From positions 1-12,293 of the forward strand of contig JBBPZY010000380.1 in NCBI GenBank assembly GCA_038276315.1: 12,293 nt of DNA, written 5' to 3'. Below, piece by piece: positions 1 to 7,283 of the stretch. The stretch comes from GCA-003244245 sp038276315. GTDB taxonomy: Bacteria; Actinomycetota; Actinomycetes; Mycobacteriales; Pseudonocardiaceae. Position numbers and translations under genes: made by a program. Below the pieces are notes generated by a model, which ran no database searches, had not been told where the DNA came from, and was given only the letters and a program-made list of their open reading frames with translations. Within the stretch, counting starts at the first letter, position 1. Each line of letters begins with the position of its first letter.

Positions 1-1177
1 CGCCGGGCAGCGACTTGCCCTCCAGAAACTCCAGGGAAGCACCGCCACCGGTGGAGATGTGCGAGAACCCGTCCTCGGGTAAACCCAGTAACCGCACCGC
101 GGCCGCCGAGTCGCCGCCTCCGACGACGCTGAACGCACCCGACCCGGCAATGGTCTCCGCGACGCCGCGGGTGCCCGCCGCGAACGGGGCCAGTTCGAAT
201 ACGCCCATCGGCCCGTTCCAGAACACGGTGGCGGCACCGGCCAACGCGGCGGCGAAGTCACGCACCGTCCTCGGCCCGATATCCAGACCCATCCACCCGT
301 CCGGGATCTCGTCGACGGACACCGTGCGGGTGTTCGCGTGCGCGGCGAACTCGTCGGCGATAACCACGTCAGTCGGCAGCCGGATGGTGTCGCCCGAGGT
401 TTTGAGCAAGCGCCCGCACACGTCGACCATGTCCTGCTCCAGCAGCGATTTACCGACCGGGTGGCCAAGAGCCGCGAGGAACGTGAAACACATGCCGCCG
501 CCGACGAGCAGGGTGTCCACCTTCGGCAGCAACGCCTCGATCACGGCGAGCTTGTCGGATACCTTCGACCCGCCCAGCACCACGGCGTATGGACGATCCG
601 GCGCCTCGGACAGACGGCGCAGGGTCGTCAGCTCGGTCAGCACCAGGGTGCCGGCATAGCCGGGCAGTCGCTCGGCGATGTCGACGACCGAAGCCTGTAC
701 CCGATGCACGACGCCGAAGCCGTCGGAGACGAACGCGCCGCCGGATCCCACCAGGGCGGCGAGCTCGTCGGCCAGCGCGCCGCGCTCGGCGGCGTCCTTG
801 GACGTCTCCCGCGGGTCGAAGCGGACGTTCTCCAGCAGCACGACCGCGCCGTCGGACAAACCTGCCACCGCGGCGCGAGCCGAGTCACCGACGACGTCGG
901 TCGCCGCCACCACCGGGGTGCCCAGCAGCTCGCCGAGCCGGGCCGCGACCGGCGCCAGCGAGTACGCCGGGTCAGGAGCTCCTTTGGGACGCCCTAAGTG
1001 GGCGGTCACCACCACCCGCGCGTCGGCCTCCGTCAGCGCCTGCAGCGTCGGCAGGGAGGCCCGGATCCGCCCGTCGTCGGTGATCCGCGCACCGTCCAGC
1101 GGCACGTTGAGGTCGGTTCGAACCAGCACGGTCCGGCCCGACACGCCACTGGCGAGCAGGTCGTCCAGCGTCCTCAC
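1..1177 (-). CDS. pgk: Phosphoglycerate kinase (3' end outside window)
   Basis: Cytoplasmic glycolytic enzyme that transfers phosphate from 1,3-bisphosphoglycerate to ADP. The minus strand reads openly from a GTG at 1177 to base 1, about 392 codons. The family is usually near 400-415 residues in actinomycetes, so roughly 20 C-terminal residues are missing. Visible family motifs are the N-terminal substrate-binding stretch VRTDLNVPLDG, HLGRPKG, LLENVRFDPRE, SDGFGVVHR, VLGGSKVSDKL, FWNGPMGVFE, and the nucleotide-binding GGGDSAAAV and HISTGGGASLEFLEGK near the C-terminus. The GTG is chosen because GAGGA lies 7 bases upstream (1185-1189), overlapping the gap stop codon, and because the protein then begins directly with the conserved LDDLLASGVSGRTVLVR region. 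It lies 10 bases downstream of gap and is almost certainly co-transcribed with it. Identity is certain; the exact start is likely. Confidence 0.96.
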   Translation of the reverse strand, partial: MRTLDDLLASGVSGRTVLVRTDLNVPLDGARITDDGRIRASLPTLQALTEADARVVVTAHLGRPKGAPDPAYSLAPVAARLGELLGTPVVAATDVVGDSARAAVAGLSDGAVVLLENVRFDPRETSKDAAERGALADELAALVGSGGAFVSDGFGVVHRVQASVVDIAERLPGYAGTLVLTELTTLRRLSEAPDRPYAVVLGGSKVSDKLAVIEALLPKVDTLLVGGGMCFTFLAALGHPVGKSLLEQDMVDVCGRLLKTSGDTIRLPTDVVIADEFAAHANTRTVSVDEIPDGWMGLDIGPRTVRDFAAALAGAATVFWNGPMGVFELAPFAAGTRGVAETIAGSGAFSVVGGGDSAAAVRLLGLPEDGFSHISTGGGASLEFLEGKSLPG

Positions 1178-1187
1178 CGCTGCGTCC

Positions 1188-2192
1188 TCACAGCTGCGAC
1201 CCGACCAGAACGGTCAGATCAGCCAGCCGGTTGGAGTAGCCCCATTCGTTGTCGTACCAACCGACGATCTTGACCTGATTGCCGATCACCTTGGTCAGCG
1301 GCGAGTCGAAGACGCACGACGCGGGGTCGGTGATGATGTCCGAGGACACGATCGGCGCGTCGCTGTAGCGTAGGATGCCCTTCAGTGGACCGTCAGCGGC
1401 GGTCCGGAAGGCCTCGTTGACCTCCTCGATGCTGGTCTCCCGGGAGACCGAGGCCGACAGATCGGTGATCGATCCATTGGGTATCGGCACCCGCAGCGCG
1501 TAACCGTCGAGCTTCCCGTTGAGGTCCGGCAGCACCAGCCCGATGGCCTTGGCGGCCCCGGTGGAGGTCGGCACGACGTTGATCGCGGCGGCCCGCGCCC
1601 GGCGCAGGTCCTTGTGCGGGCCATCCTGCAGGTTCTGGTCCTGGGTGTAGGCGTGGATGGTGGTCATCAGGCCCTGCTCGATGCCCAGCGCGTCATGCAG
1701 CACCTTGGCCATCGGGCCCAGGCAGTTGGTAGTGCACGAGGCGCAGGAGATCACCGTCTGGGAACCGTCCAGCTTGGAGTCGTTGACCCCGAGCACCACG
1801 GTGAGGTCCTCGCCCTTGGCCGGCGCGGAGATGATTACCTTCTTCGCGCCTCCCTCGTCGACGTGCTTCCGGGCGTCCTTCGCCGTGGTGAAGAAGCCGG
1901 TGGACTCCAGCACCACGTCGACGCCCAGGTCGCCCCAGGGCAGCGCGCCCGGGTCCCGCTCGGCGAGCGCTTTGATGGTCTTGCCGCCCACCGCGATGCC
2001 GTCGTCGGTGACGTGCACGTCTTCTTTCAGCCGGCCCAGCACGCTGTCGTACTTCAGCAGGTGCGCCATGGTCTCGACGTCTCCGAGGTCGTTGAACGCC
2101 ACCACCTCGATGTCATGGCCACCGGCCTGCACGGCGCGCCAGAAGTTCCGCCCGATGCGGCCGAATCCGTTGATCCCTACTCGAACGGTCAC
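1188..2192 (-). CDS. gap: Glyceraldehyde-3-phosphate dehydrogenase, type I
   Basis: Oxidative phosphorylation of glyceraldehyde-3-phosphate with NAD; feeds pgk directly downstream. The 334-residue product has the usual family length. It shows the Rossmann start VGINGFGRIGRN (4-16), N34-D35 after the second strand, catalytic Cys153 in ASCTTNC, general-base His180 in TTIHAYT, the phosphate-site PTSTGAAKAIG (208-218) and the C-terminal WYDNEWGYSNR. The frame is open further upstream to 2255, but that extension is unrelated to the family. The GTG at 2192 gives MTVRVGINGFGRIG, as in other actinomycetes, with GGGAG 8 bases upstream. An oddity is Cys150, where the family normally has Asn (SNASCTTN), placing two cysteines three residues apart at the active site. 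An upstream gap of 174 bases from whiA may hold its own promoter. Confidence 0.97.
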   Translation of the reverse strand: MTVRVGINGFGRIGRNFWRAVQAGGHDIEVVAFNDLGDVETMAHLLKYDSVLGRLKEDVHVTDDGIAVGGKTIKALAERDPGALPWGDLGVDVVLESTGFFTTAKDARKHVDEGGAKKVIISAPAKGEDLTVVLGVNDSKLDGSQTVISCASCTTNCLGPMAKVLHDALGIEQGLMTTIHAYTQDQNLQDGPHKDLRRARAAAINVVPTSTGAAKAIGLVLPDLNGKLDGYALRVPIPNGSITDLSASVSRETSIEEVNEAFRTAADGPLKGILRYSDAPIVSSDIITDPASCVFDSPLTKVIGNQVKIVGWYDNEWGYSNRLADLTVLVGSQL

Positions 2193-2282
2193 GATGCCAT
2201 CTCCCTCTCTCCACACCTGATGTCCGTAGACGGGCCGGCTTACCGCGGCCGGCACTCACTGTCGGGCGCTCTTGGCCTGCCG

Positions 2283-2299
2283 GGCGCTCTTTGAGCGCC
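2283..2299. repeat. Small perfect hairpin between whiA and gap
   Basis: GGCGCTC and GAGCGCC form a perfect 7-base stem with a TTT loop. The left part belongs to a 10-base direct repeat GGGCGCTCTT found at 2264-2273 and 2282-2291 (18-base period). It lies in the 5' leader of gap if gap is transcribed from upstream. It could be an attenuator or part of the whiA end, or chance in GC-rich DNA. There is no U-tract. Confidence 0.35.
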
Positions 2300-2328
2300 A
2301 CCTTAGCGGCCAATGCCTATCGCGTAGA

Positions 2329-2344
2329 CCCCCCGGGAGGGGGG
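2329..2344 (-). terminator. Possible GC hairpin after whiA
   Basis: Six C, a four-base GGGA spacer and six G form a strong hairpin 22 bases past the whiA stop. No run of T follows on the minus strand (the next bases read TCTACGC), so it is not a canonical intrinsic terminator. Such tail-less hairpins are common after actinomycete genes and could reduce read-through from whiA into gap. Confidence 0.3.
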
Positions 2345-2366
2345 AGCTGCAGGGGTGGCCGCGAGA

Positions 2367-3347
2367 TCAGGCGTCCAGCATGTCGGGAGTTACCGCGGAT
2401 TCAGTGTCCGGTACCCCGAGCTCCTCGGCCTTACGGTCGGCCATCGCGAGCAGCCGGCGGATCCGGCCCGCCACCGCGTCCTTGGTCAGCGGCGGGTCGG
2501 CGAGCTGCCCCAGTTCCTCCAGCGAGGCCTGCCGGTGTTCCAGCCGCAGCCGGCCCGCCGTGGTCAAATGCCCTGGGATGTCTCCGCCGAGCAACTCCAG
2601 GGCCCGAGCTACCCGCGCCGCCGAGGCCACCGCCGCGCGCGCGGATCGGCGCAGGTTGGCGTCGTCGAAGTTGGCCAGCCGATTCGCGGTGGCGCGTACC
2701 TCGCGACGAACCCGGCGTTCTTCCCAGGCCAGCACCGAGTCGTGCGCGCCTAGCCGGGTCAGTAGCGCCCCGATGGCGTCGCCGTCGCGGATCACCACCC
2801 GATCAGCACCCCGGACCTCGCGTGCCTTGGCCGCGATGCCGAGCCGGCGAGCCGCGCCGACCAGGGCCAGCGCCGCCTCCGGCCCGGGACAGGTCACCTC
2901 CAGAGCAGCCGAGCGGCCGGGCTCGGTGAGCGACCCGTGCGCGAGGAACGCACCGCGCCAGGAGGCCTCGGCATCGCAGAGACCGCCGGAGACCACCTGC
3001 GGGGGCAACCCGCGCACTGGGCGGCCGCGGACGTCGAGCAACCCGGTCTGCCGCGCCAGCCCTTCCCCATCGCGGACTACTCGCACCACGTAACAGGTAC
3101 CTTTACGCAGGCCACCAGCCGTGATCAGGTGCACATCGGAGTTGTGCCCGTACAGCTCGTGCACCTCCCGGCGCAGCCGGCGAGCAGTCGAGCCGGTGTC
3201 CAGCTCGGCCTCCACCACGACGCGGCCGGCGATGATGTGCAATCCCCCGGCGAAGCGCAGCAACGAGGACACCTCGGCTCGCCGGCAACACGTCTTGGTT
3301 ACCCGCAACCGACTCAGCTCGTCCTTCACCGCGGAGGTCATGGCCAC
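2367..3347 (-). CDS. whiA: WhiA sporulation/cell-division regulator
   Basis: DNA-binding regulator required in Streptomyces for sporulation septation with WhiB, and conserved in non-sporulating actinomycetes and Firmicutes. The 326 residues match the family length. The N-terminal half is the degenerate LAGLIDADG homing-endonuclease fold (RRAEVSSLLRFAGGLHI at 22-38; WRGAFLAHGSLTEPGR at 130-145). The C-terminal half carries EVRATANRLANFDDANLRRS and the helix-turn-helix QASLEELGQLADPPLTKDAV (273-292). The GTG at 3347 is preferred to the ATG at 3341: AGGAG sits 8 bases before the GTG, and orthologues begin MAMT. It overlaps yvcK by 10 bases (the ATG would give a 4-base ATGA overlap), so translation is coupled to yvcK. 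The endonuclease catalytic acids are not expected to be functional in this family. Confidence 0.95.
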   Translation of the reverse strand: MAMTSAVKDELSRLRVTKTCCRRAEVSSLLRFAGGLHIIAGRVVVEAELDTGSTARRLRREVHELYGHNSDVHLITAGGLRKGTCYVVRVVRDGEGLARQTGLLDVRGRPVRGLPPQVVSGGLCDAEASWRGAFLAHGSLTEPGRSAALEVTCPGPEAALALVGAARRLGIAAKAREVRGADRVVIRDGDAIGALLTRLGAHDSVLAWEERRVRREVRATANRLANFDDANLRRSARAAVASAARVARALELLGGDIPGHLTTAGRLRLEHRQASLEELGQLADPPLTKDAVAGRIRRLLAMADRKAEELGVPDTESAVTPDMLDA

Positions 3348-4321
3348 TGGCGCTTCTCCTCCCCTTGCACGTCTACCAGTATCCGGCGCAGCGCTGCGGC
3401 CAGCGCTACCGGATCGTGGCGATCGGTGGAATCGTCGTCGGCGACCCGGTCAAGGTACGCGTGCCCACCCAGCGCCGCTGCGCACCGGTGCAACCGAGCG
3501 GGCGATGCGACCGCGTCGACATCGGCGAGCACCGCGTGAACGGTGAATCCGGGAGGCGCGTGATCGCACAAGACACTCAAGTACTGCTCCGGCGAGAATC
3601 CTGCGGTTTCGCCGGGTTGTGGGACGAGGTTGAGTATCAGTACCCGGTGCGCCCGCGTACTCACCAGCGCGTTGGCCAAACCGGGAACGAGCAGATGCGG
3701 TAGCACACTGGTGAACCACGATCCCGGCCCGAGGACCACGAGATCAGCCTCATCAACCGCGCGGACCGCCTCAGCGCAGGCCTGCGGTCGCTCGGGCCGA
3801 AGCCGTACCCGGTGCACCCGACCCGGCGTGGTGGCGACCGCTACCTGGCCCCGGATCCGGCGCAGCTGCCCTGGATGATCCGCGTCACCGTCGAGACCGG
3901 CCACATCGGCCTCGATATCGAGAGACTCGACAGTCATAGGCAGTACCCGGCCGGTCACTTGGAGCAGCGCACACACCTCGTCCAACATCGCCACCGGATC
4001 GCCGAGCACCTCCAGCAGACCGGCCATCACCAGGTTACCCACGGCGTGGCCGGCCAGCGCGCCGGTGCCGCCGAAGCGATGCTGGAACACTTCCCGCCAG
4101 CGGCCCGCCGCACCGTCCTCGGCCGCGAGCGCGACCAGCGCCATTCGCAGATCGCCCGGCGCCAGCATCCCCAGCTCCCGGCGCAGCCGCCCGGATGAGC
4201 CGCCGTCATCAGCCACCGTGACCACCGCGGTGACGTCTGCGGTGATCGCCCGCAATGCCAGCAGCGTGGCGTACAGTCCGTGGCCGCCGCCCAGTGCGAC
4301 CGCCTTGACGCAGCGAGTCAC
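3338..4321 (-). CDS. yvcK: YvcK/CuvA family gluconeogenesis and envelope factor
   Basis: CofD-like Rossmann protein. In Bacillus YvcK is needed on gluconeogenic carbon sources and affects cell shape and PBP1 placement; the mycobacterial homologue CuvA is needed for envelope integrity and is a PknA substrate. Binding of UDP-sugars is reported for the family. The 327 residues show ALGGGHGLYATL (9-20), VVTVADDGGSSGRLRRELG (33-51), PGDLRMAL, FGGTGALAGHAVGNL and VLGPGSWFTSVLPHLLVPGLA. The GTG start at 4321 forms a GTGA overlap with the rapZ stop. It is the middle gene of the rapZ-yvcK-whiA trio conserved across Gram-positive bacteria. The extended C-terminus phosphorylated in mycobacteria is short here, ending soon after the core domain. 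Identity is secure; the physiological role is by homology. Confidence 0.94.
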   Translation of the reverse strand: MTRCVKAVALGGGHGLYATLLALRAITADVTAVVTVADDGGSSGRLRRELGMLAPGDLRMALVALAAEDGAAGRWREVFQHRFGGTGALAGHAVGNLVMAGLLEVLGDPVAMLDEVCALLQVTGRVLPMTVESLDIEADVAGLDGDADHPGQLRRIRGQVAVATTPGRVHRVRLRPERPQACAEAVRAVDEADLVVLGPGSWFTSVLPHLLVPGLANALVSTRAHRVLILNLVPQPGETAGFSPEQYLSVLCDHAPPGFTVHAVLADVDAVASPARLHRCAAALGGHAYLDRVADDDSTDRHDPVALAAALRRILVDVQGEEKRQWP

Positions 4322-5205
4322 TCGCGTCCCACGTCTCGGTGCACGACCTTGACAGTGATCTTGTCGATCCCGCCGTTGCGGTTGAGCCGGCTGGCCAACG
4401 CTTCGGAGACGACCACGCTGCGGTGTTTACCACCGGTGCACCCCACCGCGAGGGTCAGGTATCGCTTACCTTCCCGCCGGTAGCCACCGCTGATCAGTCG
4501 CAGCAGCTCCAGGTAGCGGTCCAGGAATTCCTCGGCGCCTTCCTGGGACAGCACGTAATTGCGGACGTCAGCGTCTAGACCGGTGAACTCGCGCAGTTCC
4601 GGGATCCAGAACGGGTTGGGCAGAAATCGCATATCGATCACGAGGTCGGAGTCCATCGGCAATCCGTATTTGTAGCCGAAGGACACCACCGTGATCCGGG
4701 TACGGGTGCTGGATTCACCACCGAACGCGTGTTCGATCTTGGCCCGCAGCTGATGTACGGACAGTCCGGTGGTGTCCAGGACCACGTCAGCCTCGTCGCG
4801 CAGCGGCGCGAGCAACGCTCGCTCGGCTGCGATCCCGTCAGCCAGCCGGCCATCGCCCTGCAGCGGGTGGCTGCGCCGGACCTGCTCGAAGCGACGGATC
4901 AACACCGCGTCGGTGGCTTCGAGGTAGAGGACCTTGGGCCGGTAGCCGCGGGCGTCCAAATCCTTGATCACCGCGGCGAGGTCGTCGGTGAACGCTCGAC
5001 TGCGCACGTCCATGACCACCGCGATCCGGGTTATCGCGCCTTGCGAGCGAGCGCCGAGCTCGACCATGGTGGCGATCAGTTCGGGCGGCAGGTTGTCCAC
5101 GACGAACCAACCCAGGTCTTCCAGCACTTTAGCGGCCGTGCTGCGACCCGCGCCGGAAAGCCCGGACACCACGGCGACCTCGATACCGCCCTGAGTTTCA
5201 GTCAC
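4318..5205 (-). CDS. rapZ: RapZ-type P-loop nucleotide-binding protein
   Basis: Homologue of E. coli RapZ, the RNA-binding adaptor that controls the GlmZ small RNA; its role in actinomycetes is not settled. The 295 residues comprise an N-terminal kinase-like P-loop domain (GLSGAGRST, 15-23; DNLPPELI; VVMDVRSR) and the C-terminal domain with SFGYKYGLPMDSDLVIDMRFLPNP and GCTGGKHRSVVVSEAL. The Walker A lysine is arginine (R21), as I recall for mycobacterial orthologues, so ATP binding may differ from the Gram-negative protein. The GTG start overlaps the uvrC stop by 4 bases and the stop overlaps yvcK by 4 bases, giving tight translational coupling on both sides. Confidence 0.94.
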   Translation of the reverse strand: MTETQGGIEVAVVSGLSGAGRSTAAKVLEDLGWFVVDNLPPELIATMVELGARSQGAITRIAVVMDVRSRAFTDDLAAVIKDLDARGYRPKVLYLEATDAVLIRRFEQVRRSHPLQGDGRLADGIAAERALLAPLRDEADVVLDTTGLSVHQLRAKIEHAFGGESSTRTRITVVSFGYKYGLPMDSDLVIDMRFLPNPFWIPELREFTGLDADVRNYVLSQEGAEEFLDRYLELLRLISGGYRREGKRYLTLAVGCTGGKHRSVVVSEALASRLNRNGGIDKITVKVVHRDVGRE

Positions 5206-7283
5206 CGCGCCACTCCGTTGGCTCCTTCGGCGCCGATGGACTCCTCGGGCCCCACATTGTTCTCTACGAGGCTCAGGTTGTTCTCTGCGAGGCTCAGGTT
5301 GTTCTCTGCGAGGCTCAGGTTGTTCTCTGCGAGGCTCAGGTTGTTCTCTGCGAGGCTCAGGTTGTTCTCTGCGAGGCTCAGGGCTGCGAGCACTGCCCGC
5401 GCAGTGCTCGGACCGACTCCGGGTACCTCGGTGAGCTCGGACACGCTGGCCTGCCGGATGCGGCGCACGGAACCGAAGTGCTTGAGCAAGGCGGTGCGTC
5501 GCGTCTGCCCGAGCCCGGTCACATCGTCCAACGCAGATGCCGTCATCCGCGCCGAACGTTTCTGCCGGTGGTAACTGATCGCGAACCGGTGCGCCTCATC
5601 TCGCACCCGCTGCAGCAGGTAAAGCCCCTCGCTGGTGCGCGGCAGGATCACCGGATCGGCCTCGCCGGGCAGCCAGACCTCCTCGAGGCGCTTGGCCAGC
5701 CCGGCGATCGCCACGTCGGTCACACCAAGCTCGAACAGTGCCTCAGCCGCCGCGGCCACCTGCGCCGGGCCGCCGTCGACAACCAGAAGATTCGGCGGGT
5801 AGGCGAACTTGCGGGGACGCCCGGTGTCGGGGTCCAAGCCAGGCTGGGCGTGGTCGTTGTCCCGCAGATAGCGGGCGAAGCGCCGGCGGACCACCTCGGC
5901 GATGCTCGCCACGTCATCAGAGTGCCCGTCACCGGCCGCGTCCCGGATCGCGAAGCGCCGGTAGTCGGACTTACGCGCCAGCCCGTCTTCGAAGACCACC
6001 AGCGAAGCCACCACATCGTTGCCCTGCACATGACTGACGTCGATGCACTCGATGCGCAGCGGGGCGGTGTCGAGGCCAAGCTGCTGCTGGATCTCCTGCA
6101 GTGCCGCGGCGCGGGCGGTCAGATCACCGGCCCGGCGAAGCTTGTGCTGCGCGAAAGCCTCCGCGGCGTTGCGCGCCACGGTGTCGGCCAGCGACCGCTT
6201 GTCGCCGCGCTGCGGTACCCGCAGTGCCACCCGGCCACCGCGCAGGCCGGAAAGCCATTCGGCCAGGATGTCGGCATCCTCGGGTAGTTGCGGCACCAGC
6301 ACCTCGCGCGGCACCGGGGCGTCGGCAGCGACATCCTCAGCACTGCCCAGCTCGGCCTGATCACCGTAAAACTGGGTCAGGAATTGGCTGACCAGGTCCA
6401 CCTGCTCGACGCGCTCGATCACCCAGCCCCGCTGGCCACGGACCCGTCCACCCCGAACGTGGAAAACCTGCACCGCAGCCTCGAGCTCGTCACAGGCGAA
6501 GGCGATCACGTCCGCGTCGGTGCCGTCACCGAGCACCACCGCCTGTTTCTCCATCGCCCGGCGCAACGCCCCCAGGTGGTCACGCAGCCGCGCGGCACGC
6601 TCGAACTCCAGCTCGGCAGCGGCCGCATCCATCTCCCGTTGCAACCGGCGGATCATCTTATCGGTCCGCCCGGACAGGAAATCGCAGAAATCGTCGACGA
6701 TGGCGCGGTGCTCCTCAGCGGTGACGTTACCCACACAAGGAGCCGAGCATTTATCGATGTAACCAAGCAGGCATGGCCGGCCGATCTGACCGTGTCGCTT
6801 GAATACGCCGGCCGAGCAGACCCGGGCCGGGAAAACCCTGGTGAGCAGGTCGAGCGTCTCCCGGATCGCCCAGGCGTGCGCGTATGGCCCGAAGTACCGG
6901 ACCCCACGCCTGCGGGCCCCGCGGTAAACCTGCAGGCGCGGATACTCTTCATTAAGCGTTACGGCCAGCACCGGATAGGACTTGTCGTCGCGATACCGGA
7001 CGTTGAATCGGGGATCGAACTCCTTGATCCAGTTATATTCGAGCTGCAGCGCCTCGACCTCGGTGCTGACCATCGTCCACTCCACCGAGGCCGCCGTGGT
7101 GACCATCTGCCGGGTACGCGGGTGCAGCCCAGTCAGGTCGGCGAAGTAGGAGTTCAGCCGGCTGCGCAGGCTCTTCGCTTTGCCGACGTAGATGACCCGA
7201 CGGCGCTCGTCCCGGAAGCGGTACACCCCTGGCTCATCAGGGATCGTCCCCGGCGCCGGACGGTAGGTAGTCGGATCAGCCAT
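5202..7283 (-). CDS. uvrC: Excinuclease ABC subunit C with C-terminal tandem repeat
   Basis: Makes both incisions in UvrABC nucleotide excision repair. The 693 residues show, in order: the GIY-YIG nuclease (GVY 19-21, YVGKAKSLRSRL 32-43, TEVEALQLEYNWIKE 74-88); four cysteines C156, C171, C179, C183, matching the iron-sulfur ligands described for E. coli UvrC; the UVR motif that contacts UvrB (about 206-244); the RNase H-like endonuclease (D415 in IDVSHVQG, D503 in VVDGG, H565 in RDEAHRF); and helix-hairpin-helix DNA binding (KHFGS 601-605, VPGVGPSTARAVL 620-632). After the HhH comes a non-family tail: LSLAENN five times, then LSLVENN (635-676), then GPEESIGAEGANGVAR. The ATG at 7283 (MADPTTYRPAPGTIPDEPGVY) matches orthologues. 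An open extension to a GTG at 7349 lies in a hairpin and is rejected. No clear ribosome site is visible; the upstream gene overlaps by 8 bases. Confidence 0.96.
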   Translation of the reverse strand: MADPTTYRPAPGTIPDEPGVYRFRDERRRVIYVGKAKSLRSRLNSYFADLTGLHPRTRQMVTTAASVEWTMVSTEVEALQLEYNWIKEFDPRFNVRYRDDKSYPVLAVTLNEEYPRLQVYRGARRRGVRYFGPYAHAWAIRETLDLLTRVFPARVCSAGVFKRHGQIGRPCLLGYIDKCSAPCVGNVTAEEHRAIVDDFCDFLSGRTDKMIRRLQREMDAAAAELEFERAARLRDHLGALRRAMEKQAVVLGDGTDADVIAFACDELEAAVQVFHVRGGRVRGQRGWVIERVEQVDLVSQFLTQFYGDQAELGSAEDVAADAPVPREVLVPQLPEDADILAEWLSGLRGGRVALRVPQRGDKRSLADTVARNAAEAFAQHKLRRAGDLTARAAALQEIQQQLGLDTAPLRIECIDVSHVQGNDVVASLVVFEDGLARKSDYRRFAIRDAAGDGHSDDVASIAEVVRRRFARYLRDNDHAQPGLDPDTGRPRKFAYPPNLLVVDGGPAQVAAAAEALFELGVTDVAIAGLAKRLEEVWLPGEADPVILPRTSEGLYLLQRVRDEAHRFAISYHRQKRSARMTASALDDVTGLGQTRRTALLKHFGSVRRIRQASVSELTEVPGVGPSTARAVLAALSLAENNLSLAENNLSLAENNLSLAENNLSLAENNLSLVENNVGPEESIGAEGANGVAR
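5257..5382. repeat. Six 21-base tandem repeats inside uvrC
   Basis: Six head-to-tail copies begin at 5257, 5278, 5299, 5320, 5341 and 5362. Five are identical, and the first differs at one base (ctac instead of ctgc, giving Val for Ala). On the coding strand each encodes LSLAENN, so copy-number changes keep the frame. Near-identity of the units indicates recent expansion or homogenisation, as in VNTR/minisatellite loci. There are no spacers, so it is not CRISPR. The opposite strand is also open through the repeat (LFSARLR), which follows from the 21-base period and is probably not coding. Confidence 0.97.

Noticed and set aside
15..659. Long plus-strand open frames across pgk (also 338-997 and 678-1373)
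   Set aside because: They lie antisense to an unmistakable pgk, have composition typical of GC-rich shadow frames (Arg/Ser/Pro-rich) and no recognisable domain.
1614..2294. Plus-strand frames antisense to gap (also 1657-2220)
   Set aside because: Shadows of gap; no domain or ribosome site.
5257..5382. CRISPR-like array
   Set aside because: Units are directly adjacent without spacers and translate in frame as part of uvrC.
4729..5574. Plus-strand 281-codon frame including six LFSARLR repeats
   Set aside because: Antisense to rapZ and uvrC. The repeat protein arises because the 21-base unit has no stop in this frame; there is no ribosome site or family.
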